A stretch of DNA of 64,000 nucleotides, from positions 15,963,208-16,027,207 of the forward strand of contig NC_092642.1 in the NCBI RefSeq assembly GCF_039555335.1, written 5' to 3'. Source of the stretch: Amphiura filiformis (taxonomy: Eukaryota > Echinodermata > Ophiuroidea > Amphilepidida > Amphiuridae). The notes beneath the pieces were generated by a model, which was not told where the DNA came from, did not search any database, and worked only from the letters and a program-made list of their open reading frames with translations. A program made the translations under genes and the position numbers. Shown here in pieces: positions 1-11,551 of the stretch (the first letter of the stretch is position 1; each line of letters starts with the position of its first letter).

Positions 1-252
1 CCTGAGAAAATTGAAGTTGAAGTACAGACAAACGACCCAGACGTAGCGCCCTCAGACGACACCAAAGAACCAGATCCAGGCTCGCCTACCACACAGCTAA
101 AGAAGTGTCTCCATGAACGAGAAGCCATCATCATGCTACTGCAAGCAGAGGTTGACAGGCAGGCCAATGAGCTGAATTATCTGAGGAGTGGCGATCCAAC
201 AGGTGCCTTCAGGAGAGCAAAGAGCTTCTCTGCCAGGGACAGGAAGACTTTT
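1..252 (+). CDS. exon (5' truncated by window) of the disordered-protein gene
   Basis: Open from base 1 in frame 1 to a GTATGT donor at 253. It encodes an acidic lead (PEKIEVEVQTNDPD...) followed by an amphipathic helix and an RRAKSFSARDRK basic stretch. The exon ends in phase 0, which matches the acceptor at 1637-1638. Confidence 0.75.
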
Positions 253-3200
253 GTATGTGTTACTTTAATTTGTTATACTTATTTATGACATGTTTTGTTT
301 GCATACAGTGGCGTAGCATGAGTCAACAATAGAGGTTATCCACGTTACTCATGTGTGACTTCTAACAAAAGGCGCTGGTTCCCGTAGTATTCCTCATTAA
401 AACCAATTCAATGCACAACCTTAGGAGTTACCTGCATGACTTTGGCGGGCTATTTTGAAATAGTCATGGTTGCACATGCAGGTACTTTTTTTGAAAATCC
501 TGAACAAGGTATAGCAGTCCCTGATAGGATATGCAGCTTATAGAACACGGATGACCTCTATTGGGGGCACTGAGCTTGATTGAGGGGCAGTTTTTTCTGC
601 AATTTTTAATGGGACTTTTCCAAATTTTAACTTTGATTGGGTCAGTTTTGCCCACATGACCCTACACCACTGTCGACTTGAACTAGAAACCAATAAGTAT
701 GTGTATGTAGCCGATACAATAAAATGGGAGCACTTGTATGGTATGCCACTCCTGTCTGATATTATTTGATTGTGATAAGAATTGTGCATATGGTTTCTGC
801 CTGTTACTCAAAGAGGAATATGTGATTAGTTTTGGTGTATTTTTGCATATTTTGTTAATGGTTATGGTCCAGCACAGGTCTAAATGCCAATCGTAAAGAA
901 TTTTATGCATTAATTGGCATTAACGAAACATAATTTTCTCTCAAACTGAACCTATTCAGTTCTTAGCAACAGCTTTGAGGGCTGAATAAGGTGCCTGATA
1001 CCTCTGATTGGGAAAACAATAGATTTTGATTTTGACTACTGGACCTTTAAGTCATGATGGTGGCTTGGGCTCACAAATTCCCACTAGAGTTTCTTGATAG
1101 AACGGAAGAAACATGGTCCTTAAAATTGTTATAAATCACCCAATAAATCTCATCTGTGGTATAATTTTATGATGAACACTAGAAATGAAAGCAGGACCAA
1201 TTCAAGTTTTAATAGCCAAAATCATGCTAATTTCCACTCTGTTTAATGTTGAACTTAGCCTGGTCTATCTTGCCTTAGAAATGAAACACAATTACTAGAG
1301 AGGGCCTGAAAATATTTCCCATTTACTGGTGAGCGATCTTGCAAGTATTGTTTGTAAGGCACCAGAAACAGATTTGTTCAATCTTTGGATCGGCTGTCGA
1401 TGCTGCTCCGATGCTTGTTATTAGTGACTAATTAATCAGAATTAATTCTAAATGTATACTTTTCAATATCAATACAGGCAAAGATTTATATGTTATCACA
1501 ATTAATAATGGTCAATTAATTGAGTTCATAAATATTAAGGATCGATCAAGCATCAATGGTTTCTATTTGTTTCTATTGCCTAAGTAGGACTCAGTTGAAA
1601 AATACTAAACCATTGTTATTTTGTATGTTATTTTACAGGACATGAGAGCCATGCGTGTGGTTGACATTCATCTGGACAAGTCTGACAAGCTAGAAGACCT
1701 TGCAGAGAAAGCTGATGAAATGCCAGAATTGCCTACAAAACGACTCGATGAATTTGCTGTGACTCTACGAGAGAAGAGTGACACTTTGTCATCAAGGTCT
1801 AGTCAAGACTCTAAACGTGAATCTCTTATGTCTGTAATGAGCAGTAGTACTACGCAGTCACTTGAAACGCTGCATATATCAGGTATGGCTTAGACTAGAT
1901 GTGAATCTCTTATGTCTGTAATGAGCAGTAGTACTTTGCAGGTACTTTAAATGCTGCAAATCTGATATGTCTGTATAGAGGACAATTTTGTTGGAGCACT
2001 CAATAGGGTTTGATAATAATGTATGGAATAATGAAACCTGAATTTTCTTCATGTACCCATTGTATTTATTTGAAATATTCAACTTATATTGTTGGAGAGA
2101 GTGGGTATTGCCAGTAGTTTGCTTTACAGTTATAGATATTGGAGGAATGAACTGCAAAGTATGCAAGGTTATTCAATTGTGTATGTGTACAGAACTGACT
2201 TAATTTATAGTGATTTACTGATTCGTACTCATCACATTTTACATTCAATTAAGTTAGGTGCTTGACCTCACAATGGTGGTATGAGCTGTACTATGAAATA
2301 CAAATAAATACAGCTGTATCCGTTTTCTGAAAATCTGAAACAGTTTAGTCTTTCATTCAAGATGGTTTCTAATCCAAAACATGCAGTCTCTGTTGACTAT
2401 TTCCCTATTCCCCATAACACATCACAACTGGTTTGAAACTATGATATGTCACTCTACTACACATGCTGCAGTATTCCTGCAAGTATGTGTCATGACATTG
2501 TATGACATAGTTTCGATCCATCAAGATGCATTACAGAAGCAGGCAACATGCTCATTGAAGTAAGCAACTTTTTGTTTTTGCCGTTGTGTCTCGGCTAGTT
2601 CAATTAAAATATATTCTTGACACATTTATAAATGATAACTAGTGTATTTATTGATATTTTGAAATGAATTTACATAATTAGGGAATATTTGATTACATTT
2701 ACAAGAAAGTTACAAGGACTAACAGAGCTACATGATATGCATTCCCAAATGCTCCTTCTTTTAGGTTTAGCAGATATGTCACTATAAAGCTGCATTTTAC
2801 TTGATTGTTTTTGCAGAAAAGCGAATGCTCTTTGCGAAAATGGTGTTGTTTTTGTACATTCACTTGTCTGCAGAAGCAATTAAGTAAAAATTTAGCTTTA
2901 ATGCATGACAAAGGAAAGCAGTATGCATTGACCTTCCCACATTGAGTAGAAAAAAACAAAGCAGTAATAACAAAACATTGGCCTTTTATTACTCTTGGCC
3001 CAAGCTTGAAATAAGCTGTTCCAGTGGAAATCCATACAGCCCCAATGGAAGACATGACCTTAATCTCCCACACAGGGAGTGTAGATTTCAAATGGATTCA
3101 CCCATTCAGGTATCCCCATTTGAAATTCACACTCCCTGTGTGGAAGATTAAGGTCATGTCTTTCATCTGGTATATGGATTTCAACTGGAATAGCCCATTG

Positions 3201-6200
3201 CTTAGCCTTAGAAGGAACACTGCTTCCAATAGTTTTTTTCCAGACATGTTTGATTATTATGTTATCTAAAATTAATTTCTAATTTTATCCATCAGCTGAA
3301 GACATCCGTATGGAGGAATCTGGAGGTTCTGAGGCATCTGACAAACCAAGGTCTCTCAGAAGTCAAGCATCGGATGCAAGCTCTTTAGAGACAAAATCTG
3401 AACCCATCAGAAAAATGTCTTTGGAAAGGAAAAATGAAAGAGAATCATCACCTGAATCGGCAACAAGTCTGCTGCGTAAGCGATGCAACAGGGACAACAT
3501 TGAAATCTTGCCAAGTAAACGAGATTTATCATCCAAAATGGACGTCAAATCTGATGATACTAAAGAAAAAGAGAATAATATGCCACCTTCCCCATCCAGA
3601 CTCAACAAAGTATCTCCTCAGATTGAGTTAGTTAAACTGGCTAAGAGACCAGAGAGTCAGTCTGCGGAGAACAGTCCAAAGAGTCCACGAAGACTTGTGA
3701 ATGTGAACCATTCCCCGCTATCAGGCAGTCCTATACATGCTGCCAAGAAGTGGGACACTGTTTTGGATGCTAATAAAGGTTCCTCAGAAAGTTTGGGATC
3801 TAAAGACGGCAAGTCCTTAGTTCAAGAGAGAAAAGAAATGTTTGCTATCAGAGGTCGTTTGGAGAAATCAGCATCTCTGGATTCATCACAAATCACAGGA
3901 CCACACTCACGAGGTAGGGAAGTGGTTAGCGCCAAACGAAAACTGTCTACAGATTCAACAAGTAGTAGCCCACAAAGACGCGCTGTAAGCCAGTGGGTCG
4001 ATAAATACGACCCAGTATTGTCAAAATCTAAGAAACCGGAAGACAAATCTGTGAATAATTTGCGTAAGAAATTTACCACTATGGAATATGGCAGTGCACC
4101 TAATGTATCTGAAGTAGGCCATCAAAGTTTGAAAGATAAATACACCCCAAGGGGTCGTAGGGAGGTGCCAAAACAAGGGTGTGTACGACAACTCAGTCAA
4201 GCGTTCTCAATGGTATCATTGATGGAAGGTGAGCAACAACGAAGAGGGAGTCAATCATCCAGCGTGAAATCATCACCAAGAAGTCTATCCCCAGCTTCAT
4301 CAACCAATTCATTAATTGCAAGTCAGATCAAGAAGCTTCAAGATAAAGTAACGACTGGAAGTTCATCTGATGTGTCATCGTCAAGGAGACAATCAGTAGA
4401 TGTAAGCAAAGCAAGTACTAGAGAGAATTCACCTGCTCCAGGATCCCCTCTGGTTGGGAGGCGCGAGTACAGACAATCTCTGCCTAATATTGCCGCTGTT
4501 AGGGCAAAGTTTGACAAAGCAGATGACAAAAGTGATGATAAATCTGATGATAAAGTAACTGATAAACCTGCAGACAAGAGTGCTGTTGACAGCACAACTG
4601 TCAGCAAGGACACTACGGCGAAGTCTGACCATAAACCTGTACGAGCCAGAACTGCTCCTGCAAATAGAATCACTTACAAAGTGTCAGTTGTTAACGATGA
4701 CAAAGATAAGTCTACAGTGCCTTCTACCAAGGACACTAAATCAGAAACATCAGTGCGAGTCAGATCACCACGACTCGTTGCGGTGATTGAATCGCCTCCT
4801 GAAAAGGAAGAGGAGGAAGGTACTGTGACATTCACGCTGAAACCGACAAGGGGTCGTAAGGTCAACTCATCTCCGCAGCGAACTGGTAAGGACACAAAAA
4901 GTAACAGTAACACTGGAAATGTTCGCAGGAAAACCCAAATGTTCACAGCAACAGTTGAAGAAACAACTACAGTGGTCAAGAAACCAAAAGCAGAAGCGAA
5001 GAAAGAAGTAAGCAAAACAGTCACAGTAGAAGTTCAGGCTGTGTCGCTCAAAGCAGGCTCACCCAAAGCTTCATCAGGGGCTCCTACCAAGGTGGTGGTA
5101 ACCGCATCGTCGTCAGTGCGACCTAAACAAACAAGCACCACAACCAAGTCATCAGATAATAAAAGTAATGTAAGGGAAGAAACTGCAGCTGCAAGGGCAA
5201 GGAGGAGAAGACGGGAACAAGCTACTAGTTCTCAATCTCCATCAGCGGAGGGTGGCAAAACTCTTAGTACGCCATCCAGTCATGTGCAATCTACAGGGAA
5301 GAGTCCTGATCGGAGGGGCAGAAGAAGTAGAAACAGGAGAGATCTTAAAAGTCCTGAAATTGATAGTAAGAAACAAGATGGTGAAAAGCAAGAGAAACAA
5401 GATCGGCCTAGTGCAAGGGGTGCTAGACGAGAGAGGAGGGAAACCAATACAAAAACGGAGCTGACAGAAGCTCAAAGGAAAGAAGCCATCTTGGCACGTA
5501 GGGAAAGGAGGGAGGCGAGGGAAGCTAGAGAAGCAGCTAAAGTGGAAAGAAAAGACTCTAAGAAAGAAAAGTCTGCTGAAAACTTGGAGAGGAAAGACAG
5601 TAAAAGTACCAAAGGGGATAAAAAGGTTGGACATGTGGAGAGGAAAGATTCTACCAAATCAAAACGTGAAAGTGTTAAACTTGATAGAAAAGATTCTAAA
5701 ACAAAGAAAGATGTACGATTACAGAGAACTGAATCAGATTTGAAAAATGAAAAGAAAGACAGTGATTCACCTTTGCGTTCTCGCAGGAGACGAAGGAGGA
5801 AGAGAGAGGAACTTGGCACTCCAAGTGCGGAGCTTGACTCCACGTCTGAGGGTGCATCTGGTAACAGTGAATTTGGCGATAGCACATCCCAAGGAAGTGA
5901 CTATCCCGATTTATTAGCAAACACAAGAAGGAAAAAGGATGGTTCGACCAGGAGTGACTCTAGATCTTCCCGATGTGCAAGAGCTGTTGTAGCTCATTCA
6001 GCTCTCAAAGGAGCGGAAGCTTTAATAGGAACACAGCTACCACACGCATCGGAAGAGGATCCTAATGAGAGAAAATCTCGCAAAGATAAAGCAAGTAGAA
6101 GAGGGCGTGCCATTAACAGAGCAGATCGCATTTCAAGACTTGATCTGTTCAGACGGGCACGCTCAGTGGACAGCTCCAAAGTGACCAAAGATCGTTCACC

Positions 6201-8454
6201 CAGCAACGAGCGTGGCAAAAGTGATAGGGCACAGTCTGTTGACAGGACCTCGAAGAGAGAAAGCAGCATGGACCGGCAGAAGGGAGGAGACGGCAAGAAT
6301 TGGTTGTCAAAAAGGACGGGATCAATAACTAATTTTCTGAGGGCTTCAAAGTGAGTAACTTTTATCCTTTGTCTCCTTACTATTGTTTCATGCAAATTAG
6401 TGATGCATAACAATATTTGTTCTGTTTTTTGCTGTTTTGAAGATTTGCCATAGGCATAGCTTATATTTTTGCAAGTTAGTATTACCAATGCAATTAGGTG
6501 TTGTGCAACACCAGATGTTGTTTATCGTATGCGTAGCTTGTATGTCTGTTTGGAGGCACCAGGTGGAGTTTCTTTGATATGCAAACAGTGGCAGCACCAG
6601 AAAGTTTGTTCTGACTGGGAGGCATTTGCCCCCTGGCGGTACCACTGTATGCAAATGAATGTCCAAAAAAATTCCACCCGCTTTTACGATAGTTGGATAT
6701 ACTTGTAGTAATAGTACTAACTATTGGGACACACTTCATTCTTATGACAATGGTTTATGTGAACCGGAAAGAATAAGCAACATGAGTTCATACTCTTCTG
6801 AAATAGTTTGATGACAAAATAAGACATAGTATTGAGAATTGAAACATGCTGCAAAGATTTAAATACAAAATGGAAGTGACTTTCGGCAGTAAGCCTAGCT
6901 AGTTGCTTGCCTTGTACTTTGCTAACCAAAGCAACTGCTATATGAAATGTAGTGTGCATGTGGTGTTGTGAGTTTGCAAAATAGTTTTAATTTAGTATAA
7001 TAATTTAAGACACTATCAGTGATTTCCTAAATCACAAAAATCAGAAACTGGTTCATTTAGTTTGCAAAATCAGTTGGTTTTAACATCGCTTTCTTCAAAA
7101 CCCAAGTTAAATATTTGTTTTTGTTAGTAGTTAGAATCCTGTTTGTGACTCAGTTATGGTAAATAAGGAAAATGTTGCCAAAGTTGTTTTTGTGTTATGA
7201 GCTACATTACCATTCAAATTCTTATATGTTCTTAATTGTTTAGCTACCACAAAGTTTAGATTTCAAATTGGCTATCTTTTGTCATGTTTTGATGGTGCAA
7301 ATCATCAAATGATGCAGATATCTTTCTTAAATTATCCTTTCGTGATATTGTCCTCATTTTTTGTCTGATCCGGTCAAATTTGTTTCAAGTTTGTTAATAG
7401 ATGTTTGCAATATGCACACTGTATGGTTATGCTCTCAAAGCAATCAAAAGTTTGCTCGGTTTATATAGGCCGGAACCATGTATTGATATGGAATGGCATG
7501 CACGCAGTTGGGCGCAATGCTTACACGAGTTGTGTGTTGCGTAATACGTAGCCGGCGCACGCTTATGTTAATTTGCGCGAGCGTGAGTTGGGACTTTATT
7601 GACGCGTGCAGTAGCAAAAGCCGAATAATTTCCGCCTTATTTAAGCCGAATAAACTTTAGCATGTGACACAACCTGATCCAATCAGACCACATGTGCAAT
7701 TGTAAAATGCACTCAAAGTGTTTCGTCTCAAGTTGAGACTAATGCCATGTTGGATTTTGCAGTGGCAGATTCGATTGGTGCGTTTACGCATTTGCTTCAC
7801 CAGTGTCATTTGCCTTTCTACTCATGTGTATATGCCCCCACAGGATTAGGTTAGCATGTGGGATTCGAAGCTGCCACTGCAAAAATCAAAAAGGGTGTTA
7901 CTCTCAACTTGAGATGAGATAGACTATAGATATGGCAGAATTTCAGCAATAATTATACGCTTGGTGCAGATTGTGACACATTTGTTCGTAAACTGCTCTT
8001 GCTGAGGAGAAATGACTGCATGTGATAAACTTTGCAGTTTGATATCCACAAAAATGAAACCATTTCAGTTTATCCTCATGAAATAGATCAGAGTGTGCAT
8101 ATTAATAACAAACTGTTGAAAGTTAGATTGCTTGTTTTTAGTTTGTTTTCTATAACATGCGTGGTTGTCTTTTGTGTTTTGTTTTTTTGCATGCACTAAC
8201 ACAGCGAAGCATTACAGGATTACTTAGACAGCTCTTGTAGTGAGGATGATGAAGATGACAGTAGCCATGGCAACAGTAACTGTAGAAATTGCTCAGATAA
8301 TTGTCACCAAGACAGTGGATTCCATGAGAACACATGCAATGCACTGCACGCTGATAGCGATGATGATGATTCGGATGAGTGGTCATATGACAAGTCATGT
8401 GATAGCATGTATGATAAGCATGATGAAGTGCGCAACTTGAAAGTAACTAGCTGA
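1..8454 (+). CDS. 3' part of a Ser/Lys/Arg-rich disordered protein gene, four exons
   Basis: Exons 1-252, 1639-1882, 3296-6350 and 8205-8454 join by GT..AG introns. The phases fit exactly (0, 1, 2) and sum to 3801 nt, 1266 residues plus TGA. The 5' end lies outside the window. The first exon encodes a leucine/charged helical stretch (LKKCLHEREAIIMLLQAEV) that could end a coiled coil. The rest is low-complexity Ser/Lys/Arg: an Asp-Lys repeat near 4516-4590, an Arg/Glu/Ala charged helix at about 5461-5545, four (E/D)RKDS repeats at 5547-5710, and a run of Arg near 5780-5810. The last exon is acidic with clustered Cys and His. I do not recognise the family. The composition suggests a phosphorylated cytoskeletal or scaffold protein, which is inference. 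Serine-rich genes of this kind (SRRM-like, MAP-like) are alternatives. I am confident that it is coding, not of its function. Confidence 0.85.
253..1638 (+). other. intron 1 of the disordered-protein gene
   Basis: AT-rich sequence between the donor at 253 and the acceptor at 1637-1638. I see no coding exon or clear repeat. Small ORFs here are on the other strand with no ATG-supported coding character. Confidence 0.6.
1639..1882 (+). CDS. exon of the disordered-protein gene
   Basis: Preceded by TTATTTTACAG and followed by a GTATGG donor. It encodes a Leu/Asp/Lys-rich then Ser-rich stretch (VVDIHLDKSDKLEDLAEK ... SLMSVMSSSTTQSLETLHIS). It ends in phase 1, and the leftover G joins CT at 3296 to give Ala. 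Reading through the donor hits TAG within three codons. Confidence 0.8.
1892..1975 (+). repeat. tandem partial duplication of exon 2 3' end
   Basis: The words TGAATCTCTTATGTCTGTAA and GAGCAGTAGTACT of exon 2 (1819-1853) recur 83 bp downstream at 1902-1936, followed by degraded versions of the rest of the exon end. This is a direct tandem duplication that spans the splice donor. The second copy lies in the intron and has lost the reading frame. Confidence 0.75.
3014..3197. mobile_element. foldback element, family A copy 1
   Basis: A near-perfect hairpin of about 185 bp. The left arm holds AGACATGACCTTAATCTCCC and the right arm its reverse complement, with CTATTCCAGTTGAAATCCAT-type ends. The same sequence recurs at least eight more times in this window. 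Non-coding; no transposase. Confidence 0.85.
3296..6350 (+). CDS. giant 3-kb exon of the disordered-protein gene
   Basis: An uninterrupted 1018-codon exon preceded by TTTTATCCATCAG and followed by a consensus GTGAGT donor. The reading frame hits TGA at 6352 only if the donor is ignored. It is Ser/Lys/Arg-rich throughout, with SP and RxxS-type sites that suggest heavy phosphorylation. Repeats: an Asp-Lys block at about 4516-4590 and (E/D)RKDS units at about 5547, 5587, 5638 and 5686. The C-terminal part RADRISRLDLFRRARSVD ... NWLSKRTGSITNFLRAS is more hydrophobic and may be a short folded or binding motif. A 3-kb open frame free of stops is decisive for coding. Confidence 0.92.
6351..8204 (+). 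other. intron 3 of the disordered-protein gene
   Basis: Mostly AT-rich. A CpG-richer patch lies at about 7480-7620 and a terminal-inverted-repeat element at about 7720-7915. No exon is seen. Confidence 0.6.
7720..7915. mobile_element. MITE-like inverted-repeat element
   Basis: The left end CTCAAGTTGAGA and an inner GATTTTGCAGTGGCAG are matched in inverted orientation by CTGCCACTGCAAAAATC and TCTCAACTTGAG at the right end. About 195 bp with no coding capacity. Confidence 0.65.
8205..8454 (+). CDS. terminal exon: acidic Cys/His-rich tail
   Basis: Acceptor CTAACACAG at 8196-8204. The first base completes an Asn codon left by exon 3. It encodes EALQDYLDSSCSEDDEDDSS followed by CRNCSDNCHQ, FHENTC and DSDDDDSDEWSY, ending NLKVTS and TGA at 8452-8454. 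Acidic composition after a basic protein body suggests intramolecular or partner binding. The seven Cys/His positions could bind metal but fit no finger I know. A possible alternative donor (AAA|GTAACT at 8443) would extend the gene downstream, but I found no matching exon. Confidence 0.75.
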
Positions 8455-8498
8455 CTTATCATAGACTGCAGGTTGGTGCTTAACAAGACCAGTGGGTT

Positions 8499-8773
8499 GG
8501 GCTGTTCCATTTAAAATCCACACTACCCCTGTGGAAGAATTAGCTAGTCTTTCACAGAGGGAGTTTGAGTTTCAAATAGAATAGACAGTTGGGTAACTTC
8601 CATTTGAAATACTCACTCCAGTTGTGGAAGATAAGGTAAAGCCATAATACAGAGGGAGTATGGGTTTCAAAATGATTAACCCTGATGAATTACATTTGAA
8701 AAACATGCTCCCCTTTGGATGATATTTCCAAAATTCTTCCACAAGGGTAGTGTGGATTTTATATGGAATAGCC
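8499..8773. mobile_element. foldback element, family A, long diverged copy
   Basis: Ends GGGCTGTTCC and GGAATAGCC match family A ends. The interior is longer (275 bp) and appears to hold an extra internal repeat of the arm sequence. Confidence 0.65.
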
Positions 8774-9099
8774 ATTACCATATGAAGAGTTCAGATACAA
8801 AACAAGATAAATGCCAATCAGGATATTGGTGTTCATTGTGGCTCCTTAAAAACTGATATGCTGTAATCCATTTTGCATGGGATATATCATGCTCGACAGA
8901 GAAACAAAATTTAATAGGCTAAGTTTGCACTCAGTTAGTGATGTCATTTTTCACAGCAGGTATTGGGATGGCATTTATGTAGGGGTTCATTAATAGAACT
9001 GATATCTACTGAATATAGCACCTATATATTATACGCCCCAGTAGATAACGCATTATATATGATAACAACAAAAATATAGATTCTTAAAAAAAGTTGTGA

Positions 9100-9105
9100 A
9101 ATAAA
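9100..9105 (+). promoter_or_regulatory. candidate poly(A) signal AATAAA
   Basis: First clear AATAAA on the + strand after the TGA at 8452. It lies about 650 nt downstream and past a foldback element, so its assignment to the upstream gene is tentative. Confidence 0.25.
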
Positions 9106-9153
9106 TGTTTCTTGAATTGAATTGAAAAATGTGATTTTCCTAAGTGTTTTGTG

Positions 9154-9472
9154 CACAGAGGAGTAAGATAAGACAGAGCGCGTACCACCAGTCAAAGTCC
9201 CCATGTATTGTATGCTACCAGTTCTCGCATATTCATGAGGGCCGATTGTTCGACCGTGCTGTGTCTAACAATCACGCCAGCGCTGCGTGCCCACGCATAT
9301 ACGCGATAGAGCGTTGCATGCTTTCGCGATTACGCAATAGACCATGAAAATACGCTGGTAATTGCGTAGCAGTCTCGCCTGTCGCATTTCATGGAACAAT
9401 CGGCCCTCATTATCGGATGAGGCGGAGACTTTGACTGGTGGTACGCGCTCTGTCTTATCTTACTCCTCTGTG
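9154..9472. mobile_element. long-TIR element, family F copy 1
   Basis: The terminal 40 bp, beginning CACAGAGGAGTAAGATAAGA, are repeated in exact inverse at the right end. The inverted match continues, looser, through GAGGGCCGATTGTTC. Total 319 bp and CpG-rich inside (GCGATTACGCAATAG). No ORF that looks coding. Confidence 0.8.
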
Positions 9473-9926
9473 GTTTTGTGTACCTGCGATACTCACATGC
9501 ACGCAAAAACCACTATCTTCTGAAGACATGAACATGTTTTGCACCTGAATCTCCATATGCAAGGATCCAATGTATGAAATAGGAGAAAAGATTTTTTTTA
9601 AAATCCCCTGTTTGCATGTTGTCCACACAGGTGAAAATAATCTTCCTCCAGTTGTTTTAGTGTGTGCCTAATAATGTTACAAAGCTTTCTGCATGTATTA
9701 TGCCATTTTGGAGGTATTGCACAACTGCACTGTACTATGTACATGCAAACCTTAGTATTGCACCTTATTCTGAGATGCCATATATATAGCAAAATGCAGG
9801 AAATGAAGTAGAAATGACAGAAAAATTTGTTGTTGCTGTAGAAAACGGAAAATCCTTAATTTTAAAGTGAATGATAAAAAAATACATTTTTCTTCCCTGA
9901 ATAAAAATGACTTTTTCAGTTTTTAT

Positions 9927-10090
9927 AATCCATACATTCTCTAACATGACCTTAATCTCCCACACATGGAGTGTAGATTTCAAATAGAGGTACCCATTCA
10001 GGTAACCCTATCTAAATTTCATACCCCCTGTGTAAGCGATATAAGTCGTGTCTTCCATAGGGGGTATATGTATTCCAACTGGAATAGCCC
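9927..10090. mobile_element. foldback element, family A copy
   Basis: Contains CATGACCTTAATCTCCCACA and the inverted arm ending in GGAATAGCCC. The left end has decayed. Confidence 0.7.
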
Positions 10091-10167
10091 AGTAATGATG
10101 CAGTTATTTTATTGCAGACTTTTTAATTTAAACTTTGTGTCTTAGTTAATTAGTAGAATAATACCAT

Positions 10168-10616
10168 CTACACCAGGTACAAAAAGAAACTTTTTGTGCC
10201 TTGGCTTTTTGTGCCTTGGACTCATTTTGTTCACTGGACTCATTTGACACCCGTGAAAATTGAGCAAGAATTGGCCAAGATATGGGCCTCCAAACCCTCA
10301 AACCCCAAAATGAAAAGTTGCAATTTTAATGATTCAATTCTGCCTGTTACATTGTGTGCTTTATTGATTGGCCCGTGGTACTTGTGTGCAATACAACGAT
10401 GCATTCCCAATGAAAATTGTCGAAATTGCATTTTAGGGTTTGAGGTTTTCGAGGCGCATATCTTCGTCAATTCTTGTTCGATTTTCACGAACAGGGTGTC
10501 AAATGAGTCCAATGAACAAAATGTATATTTCAGAATAATCCAAAATTATCAGGTTATTGAACAGCAAAGATGACTACAACAGGCGAGTTACTTTTTGTGC
10601 CTGGTAGTGGTGTAGT
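10168..10616. mobile_element. long-TIR element, family B copy 1
   Basis: Ends CTACACCAGGTACAAAAAG and CTTTTTGTGCCTGGTAGTGG are inverted. The interior carries inverted copies of CTCATTTGACACCC and GCCTCCAAACCCTCAAACCC. About 450 bp, non-coding. Confidence 0.75.
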
Positions 10617-10865
10617 TGAAACACATTTCCATGTTTTTTCTTTAACAAAAGTAACATTTAATATTTGATTTTTTCCTCTGCAGGGTATAACCCATCCCCT
10701 TATGAAGCATTCATTTAAGGAGTTGTGACATTAACCGGTGGAATATATTTATCATCTAAAGTAATCAAGATCTTCGTTGTTGGGCATCTTGCAAGTGCTG
10801 AATGTTTCCATTCCAAATTCAATAATCCGGCAGATGGAGAACAAAAGTGTGTGTCAGTATTGATT

Positions 10866-11087
10866 AGACTTAACCCCATGAGAACTACCTGCCGATTGGC
10901 CAAAAAGAAGTTTTCATTATCAATTGGCCCAATCAGCAACATTGTTAGAATAATTTCACCACGCAAAAAAATGGGGTGAATTATTTGCAAAGCTCCATTA
11001 TGATTGGTGATTAAAGTTAAAATATCATGTAATTGACCAATCAGAGGCAATGTTGGATCGGCAGGTAGTGCTCAGGGGGTTAATCCT
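10866..11087. mobile_element. TIR element, family G copy 1
   Basis: Left end AACCCCATGAGAACTACCTG is matched inversely by GGCAGGTAGTGCTCAGGGGG at the right. CCAAT/ATTGG words recur inside. Confidence 0.65.
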
Positions 11088-11298
11088 TTGTGATCTACCA
11101 ACTTTGCTCACATGTCGTTGGGTTTCGCTTGTAAGAGGTGACTGAAAAAGGAGGCGTTCCATAAGTGATGGACATGAGAGACTATGTGTGTGACTTTTGC
11201 TGCAGACTTGTGTTACTTCCGACATGCCCTTTGTATCTGTTCACACCATTGTGACAAAGTGCATGCTGCATGTTCTTAAATATGTGTCACATTTCAGA

Positions 11299-11551
11299 TG
11301 CCAATGAACCCAATGGGTACTACCAATCAGCCTTTAAGGGCCATTTTGATTGGTTATTACAAAGAGGGTGATATCATGTTGAGCCAGTCAGAGAAGTGGT
11401 AAGAAAACAAATTGGAACACAAGATTAAGCTTGAAATTCCCAAAAGATCTAATAGCTCTATTTTGATTGGTTACCCAGATGATTATATTATGTAATTAAC
11501 CAATCAGATGCACTGTAAGAAAGGTAGTAGTGCTCATGGGGTTCAAAGGTT
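11299..11551. mobile_element. TIR element, family G copy 2
   Basis: Left AACCCAATGGGTACTACC and right GGTAGTAGTGCTCATGGGGT are inverted. The interior resembles 10866-11087 (GATTGGTTA and AACCAATCAGA). Confidence 0.6.

Larger units (their letters stand above)
1883..3295 (+). other. intron 2, with a decayed duplicate of the preceding exon end
   Basis: Contains a second copy of the exon-2 3' end at about 1892-1975 and a foldback element at 3014-3197. The remainder is AT-rich with nothing else recognised. Confidence 0.6.

Noticed and set aside
7480-7620. CpG-richer patch as an internal promoter
   Set aside because: No TATA, initiator or downstream exon to support it; could equally be an old repeat.
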